Source: Albidovulum sp. (GTDB lineage: Bacteria > Pseudomonadota > Alphaproteobacteria > Rhodobacterales > Rhodobacteraceae). Taken from it: a stretch of 64,000 nt of DNA. Both the position numbers and the translations under genes were made by a program. Numbering within the stretch: the first letter of the stretch is position 1; each line of letters opens with the position of its first letter. The DNA lies in NCBI RefSeq assembly GCF_008933605.1, contig NZ_WBUS01000002.1, positions 1 through 64,000 of the forward strand, in the 5' to 3' direction. The notes beneath the pieces were generated by a model, which was not told where the DNA came from, searched no databases, and saw nothing but the letters and a program-made list of their open reading frames with translations. Of this stretch, positions 19,143 to 28,404 are shown one piece after another.

Positions 19143-20315
19143 ATGAATTTCGACGAGATCATCGACCGGACCGGAACCCATTCCTCGAAATGGGACATGA
19201 TGGAGCCGCTCTACGGGGTGGGTCCGAAGGACGGGCTTGCCATGTGGGTCGCCGACATGGATTTCCGCCCGCCGCAGAGCGTGCAGCGGGCGCTGGAGGC
19301 GATGACGGCACATGGAATCTACGGCTATTTCGGCGATGATCGCGCCTATCTGGAAGCGATCTGCTGGTGGATGCGCGAACGCCACGGCTGGCAGGTCGAT
19401 CCGAAATGGATCTTCACGGTCCACGGCCTCGTGAACGGGACCGGGCTCTGCGTCGAGGCCTTCACCGCGCCGGGCGATGGCGTCGTGCTGATGACCCCCG
19501 TCTATCATGCCTTCGCCCGTGTCATCAAAGCCGCAGGCCGCCGCGTCGTCGAATGTCCGCTGGCCAATGAAGACGGGCGTTACGGCCTCGACATCGCGGC
19601 CTGGGACGCGATGATGACGGGTTCGGAACGGATGCTGATCCTCTGTTCGCCGCACAATCCCGGCGGCCGGGTCTGGACGGCCGGCGAACTGCGCGCCATC
19701 GCCGATTTCGCCAAGCGCCACGACCTCGTCCTCGTCTCGGACGAGATCCACCACGACCTCGTCTTGCCGGGCGCCCGGCACCGGGTGATGGCCACGGCCG
19801 CACCCGACATAGCCGACCGCCTGGTGACGATGACCGCGTCCACGAAGACCTTCAACATCGCGGGCGCCCACATCGGCAACGTCATCATCGCCGACGAGAC
19901 GCTGCGCGCCCGCTTCGCCGCGAAGGTGAACGCGCTCGGCATCTCTCCGAACAGCTTCGGCATGCACATGGCGACGGCCGCCTATTCACCGGAGGGCGCG
20001 GCTTGGGTCGACGCGCTGGTGGCCTATCTTGACGGCAACCGACAGGTCTTCGACGCCGGGGTTGCCGCGGTCCCTGGCCTCGCATCGATGGCGCTCGAGG
20101 CGACCTACCTCGCCTGGGTCGACTTCGCCGGCACCGGCATGGCGCCCGCGGAGTTCATCGCGCGGGTCGAGAAGGACGCCGGGATCGCCGCCAACCACGG
20201 CGCGACCTTCGGCAAGGGCGGCGAAAGCTTCCTGCGCTTCAACCTCGCCACACCGCGGGCACGGGTGGCCGAAGCGGTGGAGCGGTTGCAGTCGGCCTTC
20301 GCCGACCTCCAGTAG
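19143..20315 (+). CDS. MalY/PatB-family PLP-dependent aminotransferase (C-S lyase type)
   Basis: 390 residues, fold-type I. Conserved features are the N-terminal MWVADMDFRPPQSVQRAL, CSPHNPGGRVW, DEIHHDLVLPG, the PLP-lysine segment TASTKTFNIAG, and a C-terminal arginine in FLRFNLATPR. The W-V-A-D-M-D-F and EIHHD signatures fit MalY/PatB cystathionine beta-lyases rather than general aminotransferases. It likely cleaves cystathionine or another cysteine S-conjugate. ATG 19143 has GGGAGA seven bases upstream. Confidence 0.85.
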   Translation: MNFDEIIDRTGTHSSKWDMMEPLYGVGPKDGLAMWVADMDFRPPQSVQRALEAMTAHGIYGYFGDDRAYLEAICWWMRERHGWQVDPKWIFTVHGLVNGTGLCVEAFTAPGDGVVLMTPVYHAFARVIKAAGRRVVECPLANEDGRYGLDIAAWDAMMTGSERMLILCSPHNPGGRVWTAGELRAIADFAKRHDLVLVSDEIHHDLVLPGARHRVMATAAPDIADRLVTMTASTKTFNIAGAHIGNVIIADETLRARFAAKVNALGISPNSFGMHMATAAYSPEGAAWVDALVAYLDGNRQVFDAGVAAVPGLASMALEATYLAWVDFAGTGMAPAEFIARVEKDAGIAANHGATFGKGGESFLRFNLATPRARVAEAVERLQSAFADLQ

Positions 20316-20372
20316 GGAACCGGCGTGCCGGCCGGCCCGCCCGGTCGTCGCGTCCAGCGGTGAGGCCCCGGC

Positions 20373-20723
20373 TCAGGTGCGGGGCAGATAGCCCACCGGC
20401 GCGTCCTCGTCGCGGACGTAGTCGAGCGGCGCCCTGTCCTGCGCCGCCGTGGAGCGTTTCATCGTGCAGATGAGCTCGCCCGCCTCCACGCCCGATGCGA
20501 CGATGAGCGACTGCCAGAGATGGCGGCCGCCGTCGTAGATATCCACAAGCCCGCGCAGATGCTGCACCTGATCGGCATCGAGCGCGAAGCCCGTGCCCCA
20601 GAACCGCAGGATCGGGTAGACCTCGTCCCCGGCCAGGACCCTGAGCCGCGAACGCCGCCTCAGGTCGCGCTTGCGCGCAGCGTCGAGCCCCTCTTGCACG
20701 TCCTTCGGCAGAAAGTCCGTCAT
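20373..20723 (-). CDS. Conserved hypothetical protein, 116 aa
   Basis: A small, soluble, highly charged protein starting MTDFLPKDVQEGLDAARKRDLRRRSRLRVL, with a hydrophobic core (YPILRFWGTGFALDADQV, LRGLVDIYDGGRHLWQSLIVA). It looks like a protein family common in Rhodobacteraceae, but I know no function. No signal peptide and one cysteine only. ATG 20723 is preferred: the upstream portion of the track ORF is proline/arginine-rich and crosses a promoter-like spacer. Confidence 0.65.
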   Translation of the reverse strand: MTDFLPKDVQEGLDAARKRDLRRRSRLRVLAGDEVYPILRFWGTGFALDADQVQHLRGLVDIYDGGRHLWQSLIVASGVEAGELICTMKRSTAAQDRAPLDYVRDEDAPVGYLPRT

Positions 20724-20926
20724 CACACACCTCTTCCCCATCCCAAGCATGTGCCTTTGTTGGGAAAAATCAAGTTGACCCTGCCGACAGGGCCTCCGGC
20801 GTGGCAGATCAGCACCGCGCAGGCCGCATTCCGGACGGACCGGCGACAATCCCGCGGGCCACCCCCGGCGCGGTTGCCTCTGCCGGAGGGGGCGTTAGTG
20901 TCGGCTTGACGCCACCGGAGGTTCCC

Positions 20927-22105
20927 ATGGCCCGCACCGCCGCCCTCGCCCGCCTGCTCGCGCTTGGCCTTGCCGCCCTGCCCGTCCCGGCCGTCTCCTG
21001 CGGCGGCGACTTTGATGCCTTCGTCGCGGGACTGGCGGAGGAGGCCCGGACGCGCGGCATTCCGTCCGAGGTGGCGAAGGGCTTCCTCACCGGCGCCCGA
21101 CAGGACGGGCGCGTCCTGAAGGCGGACCGGGCGCAGGGCGTGTTCCGCAAGGACTTCATCGAGTTCTCCCGTTCGCTCATCAGCGCGGGACGGCTGGCCA
21201 ACGGTCAGGCCATGGCGAAGAAACACGCCGAGGTGTTCCGCCGGATTGACCGCGACTACGGGATTTCACCGGGGGTGCTCCTCGCCTTCTGGGCGTTCGA
21301 GACCGACTTCGGAGCGGTGCAGGGGGACTTCAACACGCGCGACGCGCTGGTGACGCTCGCCCACGACTGCCGGAGGCCCGGGCTTTTCCGGCCGCAGGTC
21401 TTCGCCGCGATGGAGCTTTACGCCCGCGGCGATTTCGATCCGGCGCGAACCCAGGGTGCCTGGGCCGGCGAGATCGGGCAGGTGCAGATGCTGCCGGAGG
21501 ACATCCTGCGCAACGGCGTCGACGGCGACGGCGACGGGCACGTGCGGCTGAAGACCTCGGCCGCCGACGCGCTGACGAGTGCCGCGAAGATGCTCCACGG
21601 TCTCGGCTGGCGGGCGGGCGAGCCCTGGCTGCAGGAGATCACGGTTCCCGACGATCTCGACTGGTCGAAGACCGGTCTGAACCACGCCCGCCCGGTGGCG
21701 GAGTGGGAGGCGGCCGGGGTGCGTGGACGGTCCGGGCCCCTTGCCCGGGGGCTTCAGGCGGCGGTCCTTCTGCCGATGGGGCGGAAGGGTCCGGCCTTCC
21801 TCGCCTATCCGAACTTCCGCGTCTACTTCAGCTGGAACAAGAGCTTCGTCTATGTGACGACGGCGGCTTACTTCGCCACCCGTCTGGAAGGCGCGCCGGT
21901 CTATGACCCGGGCGCCCCGGAGGTGGGGCTTTCGGCGAAGGAGATGGTGGCGCTGCAGAAGAAGCTTGCCGCGAAGGGCTATGACGTCGGCGCCATCGAC
22001 GGGATCCTCGGCGAGAAGACGCGCGAGGCCGTGCAGCGGGAACAGGCGCGGCTCGGTCTGCCGGCGGACGCCTGGCCGACACGGGCGCTGCTCGGCCAGC
22101 TATGA
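20927..22105 (+). CDS. Lytic murein transglycosylase, MltB family
   Basis: A 392-residue exported protein. A signal peptide (ALARLLALGLAALPVPAVSC) may end in a lipobox-like Cys at residue 25. The GH103 domain spans about 25-320, with catalytic Glu in AFWAFETDFG and the family motif GEIGQVQMLPEDI. A C-terminal peptidoglycan-binding domain lies at about 330-390 (LQKKLAAKGYDVGAIDGILGEKT). It cleaves peptidoglycan to 1,6-anhydro muropeptides during wall turnover. ATG 20927 has CCGGAGG upstream. Confidence 0.92.
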   Translation: MARTAALARLLALGLAALPVPAVSCGGDFDAFVAGLAEEARTRGIPSEVAKGFLTGARQDGRVLKADRAQGVFRKDFIEFSRSLISAGRLANGQAMAKKHAEVFRRIDRDYGISPGVLLAFWAFETDFGAVQGDFNTRDALVTLAHDCRRPGLFRPQVFAAMELYARGDFDPARTQGAWAGEIGQVQMLPEDILRNGVDGDGDGHVRLKTSAADALTSAAKMLHGLGWRAGEPWLQEITVPDDLDWSKTGLNHARPVAEWEAAGVRGRSGPLARGLQAAVLLPMGRKGPAFLAYPNFRVYFSWNKSFVYVTTAAYFATRLEGAPVYDPGAPEVGLSAKEMVALQKKLAAKGYDVGAIDGILGEKTREAVQREQARLGLPADAWPTRALLGQL

Positions 22106-22122
22106 CGGGCTGCGAGAGCCGG

Positions 22123-22254
22123 TCAGCAGCCGGCCGAGAAGAATTCGGCGACGGCACCGGCCTTGCAGGTTTTCGCGGCCTGCGCATGGCCCGGTTCGAG
22201 TCCGGCGAACGCGAGCAGGAGGAACATGGCGGCGAGGGAGACAACTTCACGCAT
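22123..22254 (-). CDS. Putative 43-aa exported peptide
   Basis: This gene is too short for the ORF track. The minus-strand frame from ATG 22254 encodes a signal peptide (MREVVSLAAMFLLLAFAGLE ... HAQA) and a mature tail of about 17 residues with two cysteines (KTCKAGAVAEFFSAGC). GAAAGGACG provides a ribosome-binding site seven bases upstream. It is convergent with the lytic transglycosylase and divergent from the formate dehydrogenase operon. Role unknown; it could also be chance, but signal peptide, RBS and length agree. Confidence 0.5.
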   Translation of the reverse strand: MREVVSLAAMFLLLAFAGLEPGHAQAAKTCKAGAVAEFFSAGC

Positions 22255-22341
22255 GGGACGTCCTTTCGGTTTGTTCACGTCCCGTTCTAGTCGTTAACCA
22301 TTAAGCGCGGGTTATCGGGCCGGTTGGTTCCCGCACCCGTA

Positions 22342-22384
22342 TTGATAGACTTTCTCGATCAAACGACGAAAATAGAATATTGAT
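22342..22384. promoter_or_regulatory. AT-rich leader with inverted repeats upstream of fdsG
   Basis: TTGAT at 22342 pairs with ATCAA ending at 22362 across 11 bases, a spacing like LysR-type sites. A second TTGAT follows at 22380, with TATCGA from 22389 as a partial partner. The patch is far more AT-rich than its surroundings and lies 52-94 bases before the fdsG ATG. fds operons are often governed by a LysR-type FdsR, but none is encoded next to this one. Operator function is inference. Confidence 0.4.
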
Positions 22385-22435
22385 TGCCTATCGAAACCCG
22401 GGCATCCATCGCACCAGACCAGCGGGAGGCCAGCC

Positions 22436-22912
22436 ATGTCCCATTCTACCGCGGAGGCCCCCCAAGGGGATCTCTCTGCGCTGATTTCCGAGCATTCGGG
22501 CGGCGAAGGTCCGCTTTTGCCGATTCTGCATGCCATCCAGGCGGCCTACGGGCACATTCCGCAGGCGGCGATTCCTGTTATCGCCGACGCGCTGAACCTG
22601 ACGAAGGCGGAGGTTCACGGGGTTGTGACCTTCTACCACGACTTCCGCGAGAAGCCCGCGGGACGACATGTCATCAAGCTCTGCCGCGCCGAGGCCTGCC
22701 AGTCGGTCGGCGGGGCGGAACTGGGCGAACGGGTATTGGCAAGGCTCGGGCTGGACTGGGGCGGCACCACGGCAAACGGCGCCGTGACGGTGGAGCCGGT
22801 CTACTGCCTTGGCCTTTGCGCCTGCGGGCCGGCCGCGATGGTGGACGGCAAGGTCGTGGGCCGCGTCGATGACGCGCGGATGGCGAAGATCCTGACGGAG
22901 GCGGGCGCATGA
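22436..22912 (+). CDS. fdsG: NAD-dependent formate dehydrogenase gamma subunit
   Basis: A 158-residue NuoE-like subunit with a thioredoxin-like [2Fe-2S] domain. The four ligands are visible as CRAEAC near residues 82-87 and CLGLC near 123-127. It passes electrons between the FMN subunit FdsB and the rest of the complex. First gene of fdsGBA-fdhD-fdsD; its stop overlaps the fdsB start by 4 bases. The RBS is GGGAGG. Confidence 0.93.
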   Translation: MSHSTAEAPQGDLSALISEHSGGEGPLLPILHAIQAAYGHIPQAAIPVIADALNLTKAEVHGVVTFYHDFREKPAGRHVIKLCRAEACQSVGGAELGERVLARLGLDWGGTTANGAVTVEPVYCLGLCACGPAAMVDGKVVGRVDDARMAKILTEAGA

Positions 22913-24426
22913 AGATCTACATCCCCCGCGACGCGGCCGCCAAGGCGCTTGGCGCCGACGAGGTGGCGTCGGCCGTGGCGACGGAGGCCGCGAAGCGCGG
23001 TCTCGACGTGCAGATCATCCGGAACGGCACCCGCGGCATGATCTGGCTGGAGCCGCTTGTAGAGGTTGACGACGCGCGCGGGCGGCACGCGTTCGGTCCG
23101 GTCGCGCCGGCCGATGTGCCCGCGCTCCTCGACGGCAAGCTCGAAAGCCTCGGTGCGGTAGAGGACATCCCGTTCTTCGCCCGCCAGACCCGGCTCACAT
23201 TCGCGCGCTGCGGGCTGATCGACCCGTTGAGCCTTTCCGACTACGAGGCGCATGGCGGGCTTGCCGGCCTGCGCCGCGCGCTCGGGATGGCGCCGGGCGA
23301 GATCGTGGCGGAGGTCACGGCCTCGGGGCTGCGCGGCCGGGGCGGCGCGGGCTTTCCCACCGGCATCAAGTGGAAGACAGTGGCCGAGGCAACGGCCGAC
23401 CGGAAATACATCGTCTGCAACGCCGACGAGGGCGACAGCGGCACCTTCGCCGACCGCATGATCATGGAGGGCGACCCCTTCACCCTGATCGAGGGCATGG
23501 CGATCGCCGGGGTCGGCACCGGGGCGACGAAGGGGTATGTCTATATCCGTTCCGAATACCCGGACGCCATCGCGGTGATGGAGGCGGCAATCCGCATTGC
23601 CCGCGTCAGCGGGCTGCTCGGGGCGTCCGTCCTGGGCTCGGGCCACCCCTTCGACATGGAGGTGAGGGTGGGCGCCGGCGCCTATGTCTGCGGCGAGGAA
23701 ACCTCGCTTCTCAACTCGCTCGAGGGCAAGCGCGGGATCGTGCGCGCAAAGCCGCCGCTGCCGGCGCTCGAGGGGCTTTTCGGCAAGCCCACCGTCGTCA
23801 ACAACGTGCTCAGCCTCGCCACCGTGCCGGTGATCTTCGAGAAGGGCGCGGCGCATTACGCGGGCTTCGGGCTCGGCCGGTCGAAGGGCACGATGCCGAT
23901 CCAGATCGCCGGGAACGTGAAGCATGGCGGGCTTTTCGAGACGGCGTTCGGCATGCCGCTCAGCGACCTCGTTATCGACATCGCCGGCGGCACCGCCTCG
24001 GGCCGGCCGGTGAAGGCGGTGCAGGTCGGCGGACCGCTTGGCGCCTATATTCCGGTGTCGCAGTTCGACACGCCCTTCGGCTACGAGGAGTTCGACCAGA
24101 AGGGCGGGCTGATCGGCCACGCCGGGATCGTCGTCTTCGACGACACGGCCGACATGCTGAAGATGGCGCGCTTCGCGATGGCGTTCTGCGCCGTGGAAAG
24201 CTGCGGCAAGTGCACGCCCTGCCGCATCGGTTCGGTCAGGGGGGTCGAGACGATCGACCGTATCGCCGCGGGCGATCCGGCGGCGACGGTGATTCTCACC
24301 GACCTTTGTGATACAATGCGCGACGGTTCGCTCTGCGCGCTTGGCGGATTCACCCCGTTTCCGGTCATGTCTGCGCTGAGGCATTTCCCGGACGATTTCG
24401 CACGCCGGAAGGAGGCCGCGGAATGA
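22909..24426 (+). CDS. fdsB: NAD-dependent formate dehydrogenase beta subunit (diaphorase)
   Basis: A 505-residue NuoF-like flavoprotein that passes electrons to NAD. The N-terminal 120 residues form a thioredoxin-like extension. The NAD/FMN site follows (GLRGRGGAGFPTGIKW, then NADEGDSGTF and GAGAYVCGEETSLLNSLEG), and the [4Fe-4S] ligands are in ESCGKCTPCRIGS with a later Cys. It overlaps fdsG and fdsA by 4 bases each, so stoichiometric translation is expected. Confidence 0.95.
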   Translation: MKIYIPRDAAAKALGADEVASAVATEAAKRGLDVQIIRNGTRGMIWLEPLVEVDDARGRHAFGPVAPADVPALLDGKLESLGAVEDIPFFARQTRLTFARCGLIDPLSLSDYEAHGGLAGLRRALGMAPGEIVAEVTASGLRGRGGAGFPTGIKWKTVAEATADRKYIVCNADEGDSGTFADRMIMEGDPFTLIEGMAIAGVGTGATKGYVYIRSEYPDAIAVMEAAIRIARVSGLLGASVLGSGHPFDMEVRVGAGAYVCGEETSLLNSLEGKRGIVRAKPPLPALEGLFGKPTVVNNVLSLATVPVIFEKGAAHYAGFGLGRSKGTMPIQIAGNVKHGGLFETAFGMPLSDLVIDIAGGTASGRPVKAVQVGGPLGAYIPVSQFDTPFGYEEFDQKGGLIGHAGIVVFDDTADMLKMARFAMAFCAVESCGKCTPCRIGSVRGVETIDRIAAGDPAATVILTDLCDTMRDGSLCALGGFTPFPVMSALRHFPDDFARRKEAAE

Positions 24427-27305
24427 AGGACTTCATCATCCCCTGGGACGACCGCGACATGGGAACGCCGGAAAGGCAGGGTGCGCCGGTCACGCTTTCA
24501 ATCGACGGGTTCGAGGTGACGGTGCCCGAGGGCACGTCGGTCATGCGCGCGGCGGCCGAAGCGGGCATCGAGGTGCCGAAGCTTTGCGCGACCGACAGCG
24601 TCGACGCCTTCGGATCGTGTCGCCTCTGCCTGGTGGAGATCGAGGGGCGCAAGGGCACGCCCGCCTCCTGCACCACGCCGGTGGCCCCCGGCATGGTCGT
24701 GCACACGCAGTCCGAAAAGGTGAACCGCCTGCGCAAGGGCGTGATGGAACTCTACGCCTCCGACCATCCGGCGATCGGGCTGACCGACGCCGCCAACGGC
24801 GACAGCGAGTTGCAGAAGATGGCGGCGCGCGTGGGCCTGCGCGAGGTGCGCTACGAGCCGCTCGCCGACCATGTCCACCGGCGGCTGGCCGATGGCACGG
24901 CGAACCCCGACTGGCGCCCCGTCGACGACTCCAACCCGTATTTCACCTACGATCCGGCGAAATGCATCGTCTGCTCGCTCTGCGTGCGCGCCTGCGACGA
25001 AGTCCAGGGCACCTTCGCGCTGACGATCGAGGGGCGGGGCTTCGACAGCCGGATGTCGGCCGGAACCGGTCTTGACGACTACCTCTCCTCCGACTGCGTG
25101 TCCTGTGGCGCCTGCGTCCAGGTCTGCCCGACAGGCAGCCTGCAGGAGAAATCCGTGGCCGAGATGGGCCTGCCCGAGCGGAGCGTCATCACTACCTGCG
25201 CCTATTGCGGGGTCGGCTGCTCGTTCAAGGCCGAACTGCGCGGCGATGAACTCGTCCGCATGGAGCCCTACAAGGGGGGCAAGGCGAACCGCGGCCATTC
25301 CTGCGTGAAGGGCCGTTTCGCCTGGGGCTATGCGACCCACAAGGACCGCATCCTGAGCCCGATGATCCGCGAGACGATAAACGAGCCTTGGCGCGAGGTA
25401 AGCTGGGACGAGGCAATCGGCTTCGCCACAAACCGGCTGAAGGCGATTCAGGAACGGTACGGTCGCAAGTCCGTGGGCGTCATCACCTCGTCGCGCTGCA
25501 CCAACGAGGAGACCTATCTCGTCCAGAAGCTGACGCGCGCGGTGTTCATGAACAACAACACCGACACCTGCGCCCGGGTCTGCCACTCCCCCACCGGCTA
25601 CGGGCTCGGCCAGACCTTCGGCACCTCGGCCGGAACGCAGGACTTCGACAGCGTCGAACACACCGATGTCGTCATCGTCATCGGTGCGAACCCGACCGAC
25701 GGGCACCCGGTCTTCGCCTCGCGGCTGAAGCGACGGCTCAGGCAGGGTGCGCAGCTCATCGTGATCGACCCGCGCCGGATCGACCTCGTGAAGTCGGCCC
25801 ATGTCCGGGCGGCACACCACCTCCAGCTCCGCCCCGGCACCAACGTGGCGGTCGTCTCTGCACTCGCCCACGTGATCGTGGCCGAGGGACTTGCCAACGA
25901 GGCCTTCATCCGCGAGCGCTGCGACTGGGACGAATACCTCACCTATGCCGAGTTCATCCGCGATCCGCGCCACAGTCCGGAGGCGACCGAGGCTCTGACC
26001 GGCGTTCCGGCGGCTGAATTGCGCGCGGCCGCGCGGCTCTTCGCCAAGGGCGGCAACGGGTCGATCTACTACGGGCTCGGCGTGACCGAGCACAGCCAGG
26101 GCTCCACCGCCGTCATGGGGATCGCCAACCTCGCGATGCTCACCGGCAACATCGGCCGCGAAGGCGTGGGGGTGAACCCGCTCCGCGGCCAGAACAATGT
26201 GCAGGGTTCCTGCGACATGGGGTCCTTCCCGCACGAACTGCCGGGCTACCGCCATGTGAAGAACCCCGATGTGCGGGCGATCTTCGAGAAGGCCTGGGGC
26301 GTCGCGATCGACCCCGAGCCGGGCCTGCGGATTCCCAACATGCTCGACGCCGCCGTGGACGGCTCGTTCAAGGGCCTCTACTGCCAGGGCGAGGACATCC
26401 TGCAGTCGGACCCCGACACCAGGCACGTCGCGGCCGGCCTCGCGGCGATGGATTGCGTGATCGTCCACGACCTCTTCCTGAACGAGACGGCGAACTATGC
26501 GCATGTCTTCCTGCCGGGGTCGTCGTTCCTCGAGAAGAACGGGACCTTCACCAACGCCGAGCGGCGCATCAACATGGTGCGCAAGGTGATGGCGCCGAAG
26601 AACGGCTACGAGGACTGGGAGGTGACGCAGCTTCTCGCCAACGCGCTCGGCGCCGGCTGGAATTATACGCATCCTTCCCAGATCATGGACGAGATCGCGG
26701 CCACCACGCCGTCGTTCGCCGGCGTGACCTATGACCTCATCGACCGCATGGGATCCGTCCAGTGGCCCTGCAACGAGAAGTCGCCCGAGGGCACGCCGCT
26801 GATGCACGTCGACGGTTTCGTGCGCGGAAAGGGCCGGTTCATCGTGACCGAGTATCTCGCCACGGATGAAAAGGCCGGGCCGCGCTTCCCGCTCCTGCTC
26901 ACGACGGGGCGAATCCTCAGCCAGTACAACGTCGGCGCGCAGACAAGGCGCACGGCGAACACCGTATGGCACGATCAGGACCTGCTGGAGATCCATCCCC
27001 ACGACGCCGAGAACCGCGGCATCAAGAACGGCGACTGGGTGCGGCTCGCCTCGCGTTCGGGCGAGACGACGCTCAGGGCGAAGGTGACGGACCGGGTTGC
27101 CCCGGGCGTGGTCTACACGACCTTCCACCACCCCGACACCCAGGCCAACGTCGTCACCACCGACTTCTCCGACTGGGCGACGAACTGCCCGGAATACAAG
27201 GTGACGGCGGTGCAGGTGGGCCGGTCGAACGGGCCGTCCGACTGGCAGGAGGACTACGCAGCGCAAGCCGCCAACTCGCGCCGCATCCTGCCCGCGGCGG
27301 AGTAG
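24423..27305 (+). CDS. fdsA: NAD-dependent formate dehydrogenase alpha (molybdenum) subunit
   Basis: 960 residues. Domains in order: an N-terminal [2Fe-2S] domain (CATDSVDAFGSCRLC), the place of a NuoG-type His/Cys3 cluster, two [4Fe-4S] motifs (CIVCSLCVRAC, CVSCGACVQVC), a further cluster (CAYCGVGC ... SCVKGRFAWG), then the bis-MGD molybdopterin domain with catalytic cysteine in CARVCHSPTGYG. It oxidises formate to CO2. Odd: after SDHP the three cysteines usual in the His/Cys3 motif are absent (HPAIGLTDAANGDSELQ), so one cluster is probably missing. Cysteine, not selenocysteine, is used. Confidence 0.95.
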   Translation: MKDFIIPWDDRDMGTPERQGAPVTLSIDGFEVTVPEGTSVMRAAAEAGIEVPKLCATDSVDAFGSCRLCLVEIEGRKGTPASCTTPVAPGMVVHTQSEKVNRLRKGVMELYASDHPAIGLTDAANGDSELQKMAARVGLREVRYEPLADHVHRRLADGTANPDWRPVDDSNPYFTYDPAKCIVCSLCVRACDEVQGTFALTIEGRGFDSRMSAGTGLDDYLSSDCVSCGACVQVCPTGSLQEKSVAEMGLPERSVITTCAYCGVGCSFKAELRGDELVRMEPYKGGKANRGHSCVKGRFAWGYATHKDRILSPMIRETINEPWREVSWDEAIGFATNRLKAIQERYGRKSVGVITSSRCTNEETYLVQKLTRAVFMNNNTDTCARVCHSPTGYGLGQTFGTSAGTQDFDSVEHTDVVIVIGANPTDGHPVFASRLKRRLRQGAQLIVIDPRRIDLVKSAHVRAAHHLQLRPGTNVAVVSALAHVIVAEGLANEAFIRERCDWDEYLTYAEFIRDPRHSPEATEALTGVPAAELRAAARLFAKGGNGSIYYGLGVTEHSQGSTAVMGIANLAMLTGNIGREGVGVNPLRGQNNVQGSCDMGSFPHELPGYRHVKNPDVRAIFEKAWGVAIDPEPGLRIPNMLDAAVDGSFKGLYCQGEDILQSDPDTRHVAAGLAAMDCVIVHDLFLNETANYAHVFLPGSSFLEKNGTFTNAERRINMVRKVMAPKNGYEDWEVTQLLANALGAGWNYTHPSQIMDEIAATTPSFAGVTYDLIDRMGSVQWPCNEKSPEGTPLMHVDGFVRGKGRFIVTEYLATDEKAGPRFPLLLTTGRILSQYNVGAQTRRTANTVWHDQDLLEIHPHDAENRGIKNGDWVRLASRSGETTLRAKVTDRVAPGVVYTTFHHPDTQANVVTTDFSDWATNCPEYKVTAVQVGRSNGPSDWQEDYAAQAANSRRILPAAE

Positions 27306-27307
27306 CG

Positions 27308-28129
27308 ATGGCGTTTGCGCCGACGGTCAGCGCGAAGGGCGTCGCCGTCCATCCGGACGGCACATGCGCCGTGACGCGAACCTTGCCGGAGGAGGTGCCG
27401 GTTGCCTTTGTCTTCGACGGCACCACCCAAGCGGTGATGATGGCGACCCCCGCCGACATCGAGGACTTCGCGGTCGGTTTCGCGCTGTCCGAAGGCATCG
27501 TGGCACATGCGGCCGAGATCACCGAGATCGAGGTCGTCGAGCACGGACCGGGCATCGAGGCGCGGATGTGGCTCACCGACGACCGGGCCGAGGCGCTGGC
27601 CAGGCGCCGCCGCGCGGCGGCCGGGCCGGTCGGTTGCGGGCTCTGCGGTATCGACAGCCTTGACGAGGCCGTCCGCCCGCTGCCGCGGATCGCCGCCGGG
27701 CCGTCGGTGCTGACAGCAGCCGAGCTTGCCGGTGCCGCCGATGTATTGCGCGCGCGCCAGCCGCTCCACGACCAGACCCGCGCCGTCCATGCCGCGGCCT
27801 TCCTCGCCCCCGGCGAAGGCATCGTCGCGGTACGGGAGGACGTGGGCCGGCACAATGCCCTCGACAAACTGGTCGGCGCGATGGCGCGGGCGGGACGCGC
27901 CATGGCCCGCGGCGCAGTGGTGATGACCTCGCGCCTTTCGGTCGAACTCGTGCAGAAATGCGCGCTCGCCGGATGCCCGGTCATCCTTTCCGTCTCCGCC
28001 CCCACCGCGCTTGCCCTCAGGCAGGCGGAAGCCGCCGGGATCACGCTTGCAAGCTTTGCCCGCACCGGCGGGTTCGACCTTTATTCACATCCTGAACGCA
28101 TCAATGCCGGAGCCGCCGATGTCGCCTGA
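27308..28129 (+). CDS. fdhD: Formate dehydrogenase accessory sulfurtransferase FdhD
   Basis: A 273-residue chaperone that delivers sulfur to the molybdenum cofactor before insertion into FdsA. Its conserved CxxC is in GCGLCGID near residue 117, and the C-terminal VREDVGRHNALDKLVGA and SVELVQKCALAGCPV motifs fit FdhD (FdsC). It begins 2 bases after the fdsA stop and overlaps fdsD by 11 bases. The track ORF starts inside fdsA and its first 114 residues are shadow. Confidence 0.93.
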   Translation: MAFAPTVSAKGVAVHPDGTCAVTRTLPEEVPVAFVFDGTTQAVMMATPADIEDFAVGFALSEGIVAHAAEITEIEVVEHGPGIEARMWLTDDRAEALARRRRAAAGPVGCGLCGIDSLDEAVRPLPRIAAGPSVLTAAELAGAADVLRARQPLHDQTRAVHAAAFLAPGEGIVAVREDVGRHNALDKLVGAMARAGRAMARGAVVMTSRLSVELVQKCALAGCPVILSVSAPTALALRQAEAAGITLASFARTGGFDLYSHPERINAGAADVA

Positions 28130-28337
28130 GAAGATGGTCCACATGGCCAACCAGATCGCCGCCTTCTTCAAGAGCCAGCCCGGCGCCGACGCGGCCGAGC
28201 GGGTCGCCGCGCATCTTTCCGATTTCTGGGAACCGCGGATGCGGGCGCAGCTTCTGGCCTACATTGCCGAGGGCGGGGCCGGGCTCGATCCCGTGGCTAT
28301 CGCGGCGGCGCAACGGCTGAAGCCCGTCGCGGCCTGA
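28119..28337 (+). CDS. fdsD: Formate dehydrogenase delta subunit
   Basis: 72 residues, starting MSPEKMVHMANQIAAFFKSQPG with RVAAHLSDFWEPRMRAQLLAYI, the FdsD family pattern. FdsD is a small last-gene subunit of fds operons needed for full activity. The ATG at 28119 has CCGGAG 11 bases upstream; an earlier ATG at 28104 would add five residues. It overlaps the fdhD end. Confidence 0.85.
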   Translation: MSPEKMVHMANQIAAFFKSQPGADAAERVAAHLSDFWEPRMRAQLLAYIAEGGAGLDPVAIAAAQRLKPVAA

Positions 28338-28404
28338 GCCTGCCAGGCGCCGTTCACGCGCTCGCACGCCGGCTGCGATCCGGGGAGTATGCGACGGTCT
28401 GACC

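Noticed and set aside
24498-27266. Minus-strand 922-residue ORF opposite fdsA
   Set aside because: Long antisense frames are expected in very GC-rich DNA; this one mirrors fdsA codon positions and has low-complexity, histidine/arginine-rich sequence.
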